Source: Nymphaea colorata (Eukaryota > Streptophyta > Magnoliopsida > Nymphaeales > Nymphaeaceae). From it: 64,000 bases of DNA. The notes below the pieces were generated by a model, which saw nothing but the letters and a program-made list of their open reading frames with translations, had not been told where the DNA came from and searched no databases. Below are positions 1 through 12,004 of the stretch, piece by piece; position 1 is the first letter of the stretch; each line of letters begins with the position of its first letter. The stretch spans positions 9,421,952-9,485,951 of the forward strand of contig NC_045142.1 in NCBI RefSeq assembly GCF_008831285.2, read 5' to 3'. Position numbers and translations under genes: made by a program.

Positions 1-3000
1 CCATCATTCTAAAAGGATAATTATATACATTCTGAAAGCAAAAATACAGTAAAGTTAAAGAAAAGTTAGGCTTGCCATGCTCACCCTTCTTACAGGGTCT
101 TACAGTCTTAGCTATTGTACGTATTGTACATGTCTCTAGGAGCCACTCAAATGCTAAACGCAAAGAGTATAAGTTGTTGTCACCTCTAACACCGTCTATT
201 TGTTGGGAGAGAGATATATTCTTTCAATTGTCAAATCCAAGACAGTCCTTAGGAGAAAGAGATCAAGAAAGAGGGCTGACGATAGAAGAGGGCATCCGGT
301 TGAGAGGAGAGGGCTTGGCTGAGCAGAGTGAGGTAACGGATGAGAGGTCCACAGAGAATCGACTGAGGGAGACGCACACACAGAGAGAGAGAGACAGAGA
401 TAGACAGACGAAGAGAGAGACAAAATGGGAGAGAATGAGGAAATGGAAAAAAAAATAGATGAGAGGGAGAGTGCTCGACTGAGCAGAGAGAAAAGGGTGT
501 AAGGGCGAAGGAGGGAGAGAGTGCGGGAAACCAGAAGGAGTCCGTGAGAGAGGGCTCGGTTGAGGGAGAACTCAAGGTGAGATAGAGGGCGAGAGTGAGA
601 GATGTTTTGGGTGAAAGGAAAGCTGGTAGGAGAGAGAGAGAGGAAAGGGCGAGGGAGAAGATGGGACAAAAAAGGGGAGAGTGGGGGAGAACAGAGATGA
701 GATAGAGGGCTAGAATGGGAGAGCAGAAGAGGAGACAAAGAGAGATCGGGTGGGAGGATGGTTTACCTAGTGCTGCTGCCCTTCACCCCTCACTGCCGCT
801 GCTTCTCCATCTGCAGTTCCTACTTCCGCCTCCTGTTCCTCTACACCAAGGTTCGAACAGCAAGGGAGACGATGAGAGAGACCCCCAGCGTCGGGCCTCC
901 CTCTTCACGCGGGTGGTGTTCTAGGTCTGTATCTCGACCTGGACCTTGATCCCGACCCGACCTGCCAAAACGCCGGTTGTTAAAAATATGGGCTTGGAAG
1001 ATGATGAAAGAAGAAATTGGATGGAATGTAAGAAATAGTGAACTCGTTAAATACTGAACTGACCATTGGCAAGATCAACCTCTAATTTGTAGGATTCCTT
1101 TTGAAGAATTCATGAGATTGAAGATGAGTTGTATCTATCTTTAAGGGATGTGATGAATCAGTATACTACTAAGCTAATCGAGGGAGCAATATAAGTTTGG
1201 TGGGAAAAAACCCCCATGTCAACCTATCCCTACATAAGGATCTGTTGACTTGGAAAAACAATAGTTGTCAGGTAGTGCTAAGAAACAACGTTGGAGAAAG
1301 AGTAAGAATATGCAAAGGAGTTCTGAAATGGATGAAGCTTATTTGGTTTGAAAAATTATACTTGGGCCTGCTGGTTTGTTTATGTGGCAAGGCATAATAA
1401 ACTGCTCATTGAGGCTTAGAGCCAACGCACTGGCCTTTCTTTGGCATCCTACTGTAGACTCTTTATGAGGGGTATTCAAAACCCCTTCAGGAGACTTTTG
1501 TTTTGAACAATAATGATGGAGAAGAAAGAAATTTTCTAGTAAGGAGTTGAAGCTCTGTTGGAATCTTTGTTTTAACATTGTGATTTGGAAGGTGTGGTGA
1601 TTTCAATATCTATTCTTGCATGAAGGAATAAATAGGAGGATTAGTGATGCAAAACGAGAAGTATGGGAAGCATGCTCAGATGTATTTTTGAATCAGGATT
1701 GGTTAGTGGAAGTTGCGAAATCTGTAAAGCTTTGGTTGAGGACGCGAATCTTTAGTCCTTTTTGGCTGATTCATGACAAGGATGGTGGATCGTTGAAATT
1801 GTAATGGGCCTTCATGATATTAGTGGAGTATGTGGGGACACTCTTTGGAGGAATGGAGTTCTCTTGACCAACAAAAGAGTGCAAGATACTAATCAATCTC
1901 GTACGGTGGATAATCAATTGATAATCCAATTGTTGAATGAAATTCCTTCCAGGGTAGCAAATCTCTGTGTAAGAACTAATCATGTCAATTGGCATAGGTG
2001 GCTACAAAATTACTAAGCCAACAATTATTTTCGTGGTTTAGCTATGGAAACTAGTTACTCATTTTTGTATTAAGGCTGGTTCGTTTGACCAACAATCTAA
2101 TTTGCTTTGATTTCATTTATCATGATTTTGTTCTTCTGCCTATTAAGGCTGGTTCGTTTGACTTGTATTCGTTATTCTTTTATTCTATTTTTTTTGCTTT
2201 TCATGGAAGGGGACAACCTTTACTCGATTTCATTGGAAGTACATTCCTATTATCAAGATCTGCTATTAGGTTTTCCCGAATTCTCTAAAGGACTCAAGTT
2301 TCAAATGAACGGTTTTCGGTCCTACAATATCCAATTTCAGTGCATGTTTCATGCTTAGACTGCTCAAAATGAGCTCTACCTGACGGGCATGGTCTCTTCA
2401 ACAAACATCGAGAATCAAGAGGTATCAGTCAAAAGAAGTAAACTGCTAAAAGCAACTCAAAATATAGTAAAACATGAGAGAAATGCACCTAAAAATGAGG
2501 ATGTTACAACACAAGTTTTGATTGGCCACATAGCCGTTCACCTGTTCACTGTTCTGCATCCAATGTTAACCGCTCCCGTCAGCCAAGCAATTCACGTTCC
2601 CATGGTAGACATCACTAGAGCTTCCATTGTCCATCAACGTGCCCTCCATTGGTCAAGTTGACGTCTTCATTCAATCGATGCTTCTACTAAATAACAGTTC
2701 TTCTTCATTATTTATTTTGAGTCATGCTTTAGTTTCTCCATTGGTCCCACTGTTCTGCCTATCAGTTTCTCAATGGCTGCCATACCCTTCCCAATCTAGG
2801 GGGAAGTAAGGAGGATCTTCTTCATGATTCATGCTCACAGTTGGAAAAGGGGGAACTCTCGTCTCCCTATAGTCAAATTGTCCTCACAATTCCTGTACGA
2901 TGTGTTCATAATTGTATATTTATATATAGTTGTGTATCCCATTGATTATTTTCAAGAGGTTGGAACACTAATGGGGTAACGACCTCTGCATGCTCCATTG

Positions 3001-3154
3001 AACTTGTAGACCACTTTCTCATTTTAGATCGACTTCTTGAGTTATTGCATGGTTTTGTAACAAAACCTCTCAGTAAAAAACTGCAAACTTTATTTTTTAG
3101 ATTATAATTAGGAACAAGGACAAAATGCTGATCTAATAGTATCATTTTGGAATC
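1..3154. other. Intergenic DNA with no recognisable gene
   Basis: I could not assign a gene here. Short open stretches between about 1000 and 2660 are broken by many stops and match no family I recognise; they may be old transposon debris. A 21-base phrase beginning attaaggctgg occurs twice, near 2071 and 2142, which suggests a small local duplication. The purine-rich tract at about 260-740 is listed separately. Confidence 0.5.
260..740. repeat. Purine-rich (G/A) low-complexity tract
   Basis: For about 480 bases the plus strand is dominated by G and A in degenerate gaga-type runs, so the minus strand is a C/T tract. This makes Arg/Glu-rich or Ser/Leu-rich open frames on the two strands that should not be taken as genes. 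The repeat is imperfect, unlike the pure microsatellites elsewhere in the window. Confidence 0.7.
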
Positions 3155-3238
3155 TTGCGTAATGCTATTTTACATTATAAATTTTCATATACTTTATTGC
3201 GTAATGCTATTTTACATTAAAAATTTTCATATACTTTA
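3155..3238. repeat. Two-copy 42-bp tandem duplication
   Basis: A 42-base unit beginning ttgcgtaatgc occurs at 3155-3196 and again at 3197-3238, nearly identical. This looks like a recent local duplication in AT-rich DNA. No gene overlaps it. Confidence 0.85.
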
Positions 3239-3581
3239 AATTGATTTTAAAGTTTTCGAATAAGAACATTACACCATACGGTTTTGCATTGTCAAACACA
3301 AGCCAAGACATATATGCAACTTACTTGCCCTAAAGACAAAAAATTGGAGCAGTTGCTTTACCAAACAATGCATATATATAGTCCATACAAGTGGGAAGCA
3401 TTTTGCAAAGAGCTGCAATGGGGTTAGTTGTTGAATAAAAAGAAAAGTCTCTTTCGAGTTGAAGGAATTTCGGGAAAACTTGTCAAAAGTGGCAAAGAAC
3501 TACGTTGTCATGCTGATATGAAAAAAATGTGGTGTACAATCATACATTATGAAGGCACCACAGAGTTTTTGCATGAGAAAG

Positions 3582-3583
<2 letters not shown>

Positions 3584-3612
<29 letters not shown>
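3584..3612. repeat. (CT)n microsatellite
   Basis: This is a pure CT dinucleotide run of about 29 bases. A shorter interrupted CT run follows at about 3953-3976. The segment between them is less AT-rich than its surroundings and contains a CACGTG hexamer near 3900, but I recognise no gene in it. Confidence 0.9.
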
Positions 3613-3615
<3 letters not shown>

Positions 3616-4619
3616 TGAAAGGACAAGTAAAAAACTGGGGTCTGACATGGGAATGGACAGGGGAGGAGGGAATGCTGCTCTGCCCCGCTGGCATGTGTGG
3701 GTGAGTAGTACTTATAGATTGCGCAAACCCCGGCACCTCCCTCTGGCCGATCGCGAGAGACAAAGTAAGCCCATAGGAAGAGCTGTCCTTCCTCTTACTA
3801 TGTCACCTCTTGGCTCTTACTCCACTCCACGGCTTGTCGGAACCGACCGCAGTGGTGGACCATTGTGGCAGAGGCCGTGGCCTCACTCGGACATGTTGCC
3901 ACGTGACCGCTCATAATGACAGAGACGCTGAATTAAATATATGGCAGTCCACCGCTCTCTCTCTCGCTCTCTCTCATAATATTTACAATTGATTTCTTAG
4001 AAGACGAGGGCAATGTTAGAATATCTCTCGTCTGCCAATTGACTACCCAACTGACCGATCTCTTTTTTTTTTAATGTGAGTCAATTAAATTACCCTTCAC
4101 GCTGGAATTGATGTAAATTGAATGTAGTGATCAGTCGTGCTTATCTAGCCATATACATTATTCCTGTATAAAGTATGACTTGACCATTTAGAACTGCATT
4201 ATTGGACAGGGCATAAGCAGTTTGAGAATTATCTCTTTTCTGAATTTGTTTATACAGTCTAAACGATACTGTTGTTATGTGAAGTTCTGCACGGTACAAA
4301 TCAGTGGCAGTGTCGAAAAAGGAAAATTATTCTTCACAGGCTATATACATAAAATAGCAAGCATTTATAGATATTCATTTGAAAATAAATAAAAGTTGGG
4401 GGGCTCACACCAGTCTGCTTCTGGTTTAGATTGTGTTTGTAGGTTAAAACTTTTAACCATGCGAAAAAAATGAGAGAAAATGTGGTCACACTACAAGAAA
4501 ACCTAGCATCACCAGTGAACGCATGGTCGTTGGTTATGTAAAGGGTTAATCCAAATGAACCCCGTCGTTGGGATTTAACTCCGCCCATTTCTTCTATTCT
4601 CTCATAATAAATACCTCTT

Positions 4620-4765
4620 TCTCACACACACACCAGGCATGTAAATTTGAGAAAATTTTACTTGTCTTATATAATAATTTTGAAAAATAATATTTCAGTC
4701 CATGTCAAAATTTAAAAACTTTAATTTGGTCCTTTTATCAAAAATTTCTGGCTCCACCTTTGCTC
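4620..4765. mobile_element. Diverged AT-rich MITE relative
   Basis: The AT-rich interior and the ggctccacc-type right end match the segment at about 42236-42412 over roughly 100 bases, and the right end resembles that of the MITE at 8170-8354. I found no clean left terminus or target duplication, so this is probably a truncated or aged copy. Confidence 0.45.
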
Positions 4766-5250
4766 ACACACATTTGGGCAGACTATTGATCAATATCATT
4801 AGGCTCAATTTAACCGTCCTTCTATAATTAACTGGGTTCAAGTATAGTGCTGAAAGACATAACGCAGTTTGTCAGTTTTCAGCAAATTCAAAAGATATAA
4901 GGTGATCCACGTCAAGGTACCAACGACAAATTTGAAGCGTATAATTTTACAAGGTTGACAAGTCCTCCAATGGAAATTTCGAAAGCTTGGCGAACAGACT
5001 ATAGTGTGTGTTCAACGTAGATGATGCGGACAGTGGAGTTGAGGAATCTTTGGCTTTATTGGAAGGTGGCAATTGAATACCTGTAAACCAGCAAGCACTC
5101 GGATGAGAGGTGAGGAGGAAGTTGCATACATATGGGTATGGCCAACGGAACTTGTGGTGGACGGCCCGGCACCTCCTCCCCTTTCTTCTCCATATATTCT
5201 TCCGCATTAACTTGGCTAAGTTGACTTGGCTAAGTTGAACAAGACAAAAA

Positions 5251-5383
<133 letters not shown>

Positions 5384-5411
5384 CTTTTATGTGTGTATGT
5401 GTGTGTGTGCG

Positions 5412-8069
5412 CATGCCGAAAGATGTGTAATGTAGCTGATTGGGCCTAAGGCATGTTAACAATAGAAGGGAGTGTGGAGTGAGCTGAGGGATGCGTAAAT
5501 GACTCAAAGTGCCATGGCGCTCCCTCTTTTGTGTGTGTGTGTTTGTGCATGCGCATTCGATGCAAATTATTTACAATACAAGTAAATAATAAGGCTCTAA
5601 GAAAAGAAAAGCAAAGGGTAATAGAAAGTTAATGAACACCTCCTTAAAAACCTAGACTAAAGAGTTTCACAGCCTCTTTGAATCACCTTTATCCAATCCC
5701 TGATCGATGCAATGAAGACAGAATCCAACATTGTTTCTTGTTGCAATATTGTTTCTGATCACCTTATCCAAAACCTTCCTCAAAGGCTTCATATTCTTCA
5801 AAGCATTTCATTGGATTGTATAATTTTGACGCAAAGTTGTAACAAACTGATTTTATTACTATTAGGGATGAAAAATTGAGAATCAGAACATAAAACGTAC
5901 AACTGCGTCGGTATAAGCCACGGTTTTCACCCTGGCTGTGAGCGTTGCCTAACCCTTTCACCACGTACGTTATTACGTCAACTATCCGATATTACATGTC
6001 ACGGATCCGTGCTGTTCTAGTAGTGACTGATCTTATAATTGATCTATAAATAGGAAAAACATATCAAAATTTCATCATTAAATATATTTGTTAGTAAATC
6101 GGCAGTCCCAATGCCATATGTATTATATGGTCCGACTTTGGTCATATAACAGTTAAGAAAGAAGGTGGCACAGCGCTTGGTTCATTAAGTTGTGTTCAAT
6201 ACCATATAGCAATATAATAAATAGGATTAATTACCATTAATTTTTTTTTTTCAAAAAGAAGCGGACACCACATTCAAACAAACTAGCTTTATTCATACCA
6301 AGATTGCTGTACGAATAATAAAAAATACAAATCTATAACCTAAATTGCGTCACCACATATCTGCATGCACATTGAGTATTCAGCAAAAGATAATTAAGAA
6401 GCACATTGGTTAACGGCTTAAGACTTTTGTGGTATTCAGTTACCTCTGGTTTGAGATTGGAGGTGTTCTCAGATCACTAAGGATTTCAGATCCAAAGATT
6501 TTGAGGTCAAAACCCTTTCCATTGGACCTCAAATTTTAGAATTTTCATCATATTTATTGAGGATCTCAAATTCTCCTTTTCTGTAGATCTGAAATGATCC
6601 AATATTTGTTTAATGTGGGTTCCACGCAAAAGAATTTTCAAATCAGTCTAGATTTCAAATCTGAGTCTATCAAACACACAAAGGAAAAAGGTTGATTTTC
6701 ACCATTATTTTGAACCATTCAAATCTGGTGGAACTCCTGCCTGTTCGCCGACTGTGCGGCACCCTTTGACAATAACATTCCAGAATCTTTTAGATAGAGC
6801 GCATTTGGTATCAGGAATTCTGTCCTTGTCGGAGAACTACGTTTCAAAGAATACAACATTCCTTTTACCAAATCCCACTTTATGAGTTAACCAATGTTAT
6901 TAGGTGAATGAACTGACAGATTGAGTGATTCAAAGGAATGGGTTGTGAATATGCAAAAATTGTATATTGTTTATCTTTATTTTTTGAAAATATAAACTAA
7001 AAAAATATTTCATTAATAAAAATTTGAAAAATGCGAAGCTGCTAATTTCCTTCATGCAGCTTTACCATTATATACTTACATTAATTATCTCTGTACCTGT
7101 CAGGTAAAGAGGTCATTCTATCTTCGCAGTTACTCATTTTGGCATACTTGCTCCAACTAAATTTTGGTTTTCTTTTACATTTTGCTGATGAACAAGATAA
7201 AGTAAAACTATTCCCTTTTCTTAAAAGAAGTTAGCTGCCATGATGCTTTCATGCATTAAATTTCCTAAACGACGTTAGCTGCCAATAAATTATCATGTTT
7301 TAAAGTACTTCTTTTGGTAGTTATCCCCATTGATTGCAGTTGTTGGCTGTCCCTGAACCCATCAAACTGGCATTGGGTCTCAGGGGAGTCCATGTGAGAC
7401 TGCAAAATCAGGTTTTAGAGGCAAAACCAATGAAATTGGGTTCAAAGCATAGTTAAAGGGAACATGTTTGTCTTGAAAAAAATGTGATAAACTAAATGGC
7501 AATTTAAAACTTTAAAAACACGTTTTTTAAAAAAAAAAACATTAAAACCAAGTTTTCACTAATAAAGCAAGTTTTCAAAACTCATTAAAAAAACATGATT
7601 TATTAAGCCTAAATTTTGCAAAATTAAGTTGATTGATATGGGTGTCATCCACACGACACTTTACACTCAGCCAAATAAGTAATCAAGATTGGCAGGCCGA
7701 TATTAAGATAACGCAGATGGAGTTAATTTTTCGAACAAGTATGAGTTTGTCACCTCAAATTTGGATTATGGAGCAGCAGTACCACATAAGCAACACTTCA
7801 GCATGTGCCAACCAACCAGAGAATAATATGGGCCAGCTTGTTGCAGAAGTGGCATATGAAGGCTCAACAAACTCATAAAAGGACATGTCACCCACTTCTT
7901 TTATTTTACGTCCCCATGGCAACTGCCATCTTTACATGATCTGCTCTCCACCTACATTTTGGTGACCTAACCAAAAAAAAAAAGTTGTTTCAATAAATCG
8001 GTTTAAGTTGAACATGGTACTCTCAGCCAGGGTCCATAGCCTCTGGCGGCCCCTTGGCTCTAGGGCTGC
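5412..8069. other. AT-rich intergenic DNA, nothing recognised
   Basis: No open frame here has the length or composition of a gene and I recognise no protein family. The segment from about 6430 to 6960 has the look of old AT-rich transposable-element DNA, but I could not define ends. Confidence 0.5.
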
Positions 8070-8715
8070 ACAATGAGCAGAGCTAACTCAGGCTCGACTC
8101 GAACTCGCTCAAAAAAACTCGACTCGCTTATAGACAAGCCGAGTTTGAGCCTACAAAGATACTTGAAACCAGGGGCGGAGGGAGGGGGGGCGCCCGACCA
8201 GGCCATGGCTCGGGTGAGCCCAGAAAAAAAAAATTACATTGAAAAAATCAAATTTTTTTAGTTTGGCCCAACCGGTCGCTCCTCTTGGCCCAACCCTGGC
8301 CCAGCCCACAAATCATCTTGGCCCGACCCTAGAAAAAATCCTGGCTCCACCCCTACTTGAAACAATAAATGAGTCGAGTTCAACTTTCAAGAACTCAACT
8401 TGTTTATACTCCACTCAACTTGCAAACCGGTACGCTATATAATATTGTCAAAACCGGTTTCACAAGTTACATGAGTTAAACGAGTTATACGAGTTAACGC
8501 TTACACCAGTTAATGCTAAACAAGTTAACTCCCAAACGACTTAAATGGGTTAAACGAGTGAGTTCGAGCTCGATTTAGTGTAGTCGAGTCGAGCTCAAGC
8601 TTGCTATAAAGAGCTCAAGTCAAGTTCGAGGCAAGCTCGAGCTCAAGGTTTTTGAGCCGAGTCGAGCTTGAGCTCGCCAAGCTTGGGCTCAACTCGGCTC
8701 GTATGCAGCCCTCCC
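8070..8715. repeat. Degenerate gagctcgag-type repeat interrupted by a MITE
   Basis: Variants of gagctcgag, cgagtcgag and actcgaactcg recur at 8075-8150 and 8365-8710. The same motif type returns at about 40030-40205 and 41690-41720, so it is a dispersed low-complexity family in this genome. The array is split by the inserted MITE at 8170-8354. Confidence 0.65.
8170..8354. mobile_element. 185-bp MITE with perfect 9-bp target-site duplication
   Basis: The nonamer acttgaaac is repeated exactly at 8161-8169 and 8355-8363. The element begins with caggggcggagggagg and ends with cctggctccacccct; these are inverted copies with about three mismatches in 15. A 9-bp target duplication and no coding capacity fit a non-autonomous Mutator-like (MULE) MITE. 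The superfamily is an inference from duplication length and termini. Confidence 0.75.
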
Positions 8716-9949
8716 TGGCTCAGCCCCAGCTCTCAGCTGCGTGTCTCCTGCCCATCGGCAAAATAGTGCAATTTTTTGGAAAAAGTTCCCAATTAATGAT
8801 TAAAACCTTTGGTAGGAAATATAAAATTGCAAGGTTAAGACGCTTAATAAGAATGATTGTAATTCTTCCTTTGAAAGATATACCGATTACATTTTAAATT
8901 TGTAATACTTGCATCTTAATTAAGCTCATGGGTCTCAAGTCAGGTCCCTCTTTTTTTTCTGGCTTGATATTCATGAATTTGAGGGATTTTAAATATTGTA
9001 AGTTCATGATTCTCAAATCTATCGCTGCTGAGATAATGAATTTAAGGTGGTCTCATATGAAATCAAATCCTTATTAAATCTAAAATCAGGGGCGATAAGA
9101 TCTCCACCAAAGAGGTAGATACAGTTACTGTCTTCTTTCGGGAAACCGTCGTAGTGAAGTTGAAATTGTTTTCAAAACTCTTATAGATTAGAACTTACGT
9201 TTTCAAATTATTGTTGAGAAAATTAATCATTTGTACGCCATCTCCATTTGAAAGTTTGTAAGAATTAACTTACAAGTCCTGGAAATATTACTTTTTCTCT
9301 TTCCGTGTGAACTAGATTTCCTAGTCCACACAAGAATGCAAGTTGCTGTTTTAAAGCCTGATAATTCATACATCATATCATATCCTATATCTTGTTTCTT
9401 TGCTTTTGAATATGACAATGGCATCCTTATAGACAATTTGGTTCGCGAAACACAACTCCAAGATATAGTTAGTACGGAGATGTGAATAATAAAGATCAGC
9501 TGCCAACTTTTTGTTGAAGAAAAAAAGTTGTGACAGTCTTTTTCTTCGTCTTTAGCCGTGATGAGAAGGTATCAACAAGATGGGGGCTCATTTGCAATTA
9601 AATGACTGTCTTCGATGTACATTTTGCGACGGTATATGGACCATTTTTGCAAAAAAACTCCACTAAGATTATATGTTAGTTACAAAACACCACTCTATTT
9701 CATTTTGGAAGCAGGTTATATATTATGGCTCATAATACTGGACCATATGGTTAAAAATAATCAAAATGCACTCTTACAAGAGAAAAATGGTATGGATATT
9801 CTGCAATGATAAAAATGTCTATTCTTTGAGAGGTGGTTATGTGCATGAGGTACATTGTGCACGAGAGATCTGCCTCTATGCGCTAGGAATCATGCTTATG
9901 GGCATATGCATATAATCAGCTCTGATCTCCATTAAACCATAGTAACACA
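8716..9949. other. Intergenic DNA, nothing recognised
   Basis: This is AT-rich sequence with short random open frames only. No RNA gene, protein family or transposon end is visible to me. Confidence 0.5.
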
Positions 9950-10122
9950 CGGGCGGAGCTAAGGTCCGGTTCGCTTAGGCCTTAGCTTCACTTTAAAAAA
10001 AAATTAAAAAAATATATACATAAATTTTAAAAAAATACTTATTTTATATAAAAATTTAAAAAAATGTTATTTTAATCTTAATTAAAATTTAAAATCTTTA
10101 ATTCGGCTCTGACTCCGCCCCT
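9950..10122. mobile_element. 173-bp MITE related to the copy at 8170
   Basis: The left end carries gggcggag and the right end ctccgcccct, an inverted pair matching the 8170-8354 element. The flanks are agtaacaca on the left and aataacaca on the right, a 9-bp duplication with one mismatch. The interior is very AT-rich and non-coding. The copy lies 333 bp upstream of the DUF1685 start codon, so it may sit in that promoter. Confidence 0.65.
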
Positions 10123-10454
10123 AATAACACAGTTTTTGTATGCTTTCGGTGTGACAGGAAATGACTCACTCCATAATTCGATAACGTGGACACGAGTCTC
10201 CAATTGATATTGTACTGAAAATTGATGGCAGTTACGTAATTTGATTGTGGGAGTTTTGGTATATGATTGGAGTAGATGAGTGTCTGTGGGGTCCACGAAC
10301 CATGGCCACACCCTCTACATCCACACCCTTGCCTCTCCACTCTGTCTTAATTTCATTTCCATGAATTGTCCTTGTGCTTGGTTGGACCAACAGTTCTGTC
10401 AGATTCCTTCCTGCAAAGGGACGGCTCCTCCTCCCCTCCCCCCACACCAAACCC

Positions 10455-11346
10455 ATGGCCGACTGCGCCAAAACTCTTCTCCATGCAATGGATTTCTTCT
10501 GGTTCCGCCACAACATCCTCAGCCCAAAGCCCCCCTCGCCCCTTCATCACAGAGCCATGGAACTGGTGAACCCAAACCCAGAACTGCCAACAGCAGAATC
10601 ACCAGTGCTTCTCAAAGAACAACATTTCTCTTCATTGCCAGAGCTTGTCCTCAGCCCCCTCTCTGAGGTAGTGTCTCATCTATGAACCCTTTCCTGATCT
10701 AAATCTTTTCTCTTCATATGCTAATGTATTTCTGGCCCTTGTTCTCTCGGCCCATTCTTGTTTTTGAGGAAGAAAGGAGTTGATGGTTGTTCATATGATT
10801 CTCTAGCTTTGACTGCTTGGATACTGATAATCGTGTCTGCAGGTGGATGATGAGTGCACGACGAGAAGGGCATCAAGTTTGGAGCTGGTTCGCGAAGATG
10901 AGGCCAGCTCGTGGAGCAGCAGCAGCAAGGTGCAGTCCTCCCCATTGTCACCTCCTGCCATCAAATTGCAGAGGACAGGATGCCAACGTCGAGGGAGAAT
11001 CAGAAGTTACAAGAGTTTGTCCGAGCTCGAACGCGACGAGCTGAAGGGTTTCATGGACCTGGGGTTCACATTCAAGAGGGAAGAACTGAACCCACGTATG
11101 ATAAGCATGATCCCGGGGCTGCAGAGGCTGGAGGCAGGGGAAGAACCGAGCGACAGTACCGTGAAGGTGAAAGTCAGGGACAGCATCACCAGACCTTATC
11201 TTTCAGAAGCATGGCTGATCAATAGGCCGGATTCTCCACTGCTGAACTTCAAGATACCAAGAGTACCCAACGGAGGGACGGACATGAAGAAGCATCTGAG
11301 ATTCTGGGCTCGAACAGTTGCTTTGGCCATTCAACAAGAATCTTAG
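10455..11346 (+). CDS. DUF1685 family protein, two exons
   Basis: The exons are 10455-10667 and 10843-11346, joined in phase 0 across a 175-bp GT-AG intron, giving 238 residues. The core near residues 127-167 reads SLSELERDELKGFMDLGF, then an EELNPRMISMIPGLQRL block, which is the signature of the plant DUF1685 family. The C-terminal block with PYLSEAW and DMKKHLRFWARTVA is also typical. I chose the ATG at 10455 because the N-terminus (LLHAMDFFWFRHNIL) then lines up with the usual family start; an in-frame ATG at 10488 is the alternative. Residues 90-110 are Ser-rich and probably disordered. The molecular function of the family is unknown to me. No signal peptide or membrane segment is seen. 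A MITE ends 333 bp upstream. The gene looks intact. Confidence 0.88.
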
Positions 11347-11907
11347 TTCATTCCCTGCCTGTGTTTAGAATTTGGCTGCTGATTAATCTCAATCAAGATA
11401 CAAGTTTACTCGTACCTCAAAAGAGGAATCGGTGGAAACAAGAACAAACGACAACCGCAGATCTCCGGATTATGATCTGTAATGTGTAGAATGGAGCAAT
11501 CAACTGCTTAGCAGAAAGAAGAAAAATTTTGATAGGTGAATCAGAGATATAAGTTAGCTCTTATCAGCTGTCAGTGACGACACATGTGCTCCATGATACG
11601 GCGGCAACCACTGGTTCGTTTTAATATGGTCGGTGGCAGTCACAAGCACAACTACCCGGTTGCTGAACATGCTCAGTGAAGAAGGGAAACGTGCTTTGAG
11701 GCAACAGATGCTTAACTGAGCATAGTTTGCTGCAAGAGATGAAAGAGCTTCTGCTGACCTTGTATACACTTGCTAAGGAGAAGGCAAATGTAAATCTTTA
11801 GTTAGCCTACTAAGAGGCCTCAAAAGATATCTCAACAAACACCATAAATTCTCAATAATGCAGCTGCAAAAGATGCTGGACCGCAGTTAGTGTCACATGG
11901 ACTAATG

Positions 11908-11910
<3 letters not shown>
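11347..11910. other. 3' flank of the DUF1685 gene
   Basis: This stretch should hold the 3' untranslated region and downstream spacer. I see no canonical AATAAA close to the stop. An antisense open frame at 11554-11769 has no recognisable domain. Confidence 0.4.

Positions 11911-11998
<88 letters not shown>
11911..11998. repeat. (CT)n-(AT)n compound microsatellite
   Basis: Forty bases of pure CT are followed directly by about 48 bases of pure AT. Unlike the block at 5253, there is no GA arm, so it is not fully self-complementary. Confidence 0.92.

Positions 11999-12004
<6 letters not shown>

Noticed and set aside
196-738. Antisense Ser/Leu-rich 180-residue frame
   Set aside because: It is produced by the purine-rich tract; composition is pure low complexity with no domain.
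1000-2660. Possible transposon coding remnant
   Set aside because: Frames are short and full of stops and show no motif I can name.
3428-3916. 162-residue plus-strand frame with a Ser-Leu repeat
   Set aside because: The repeat comes from the (CT)n microsatellite and the flanks match no family.
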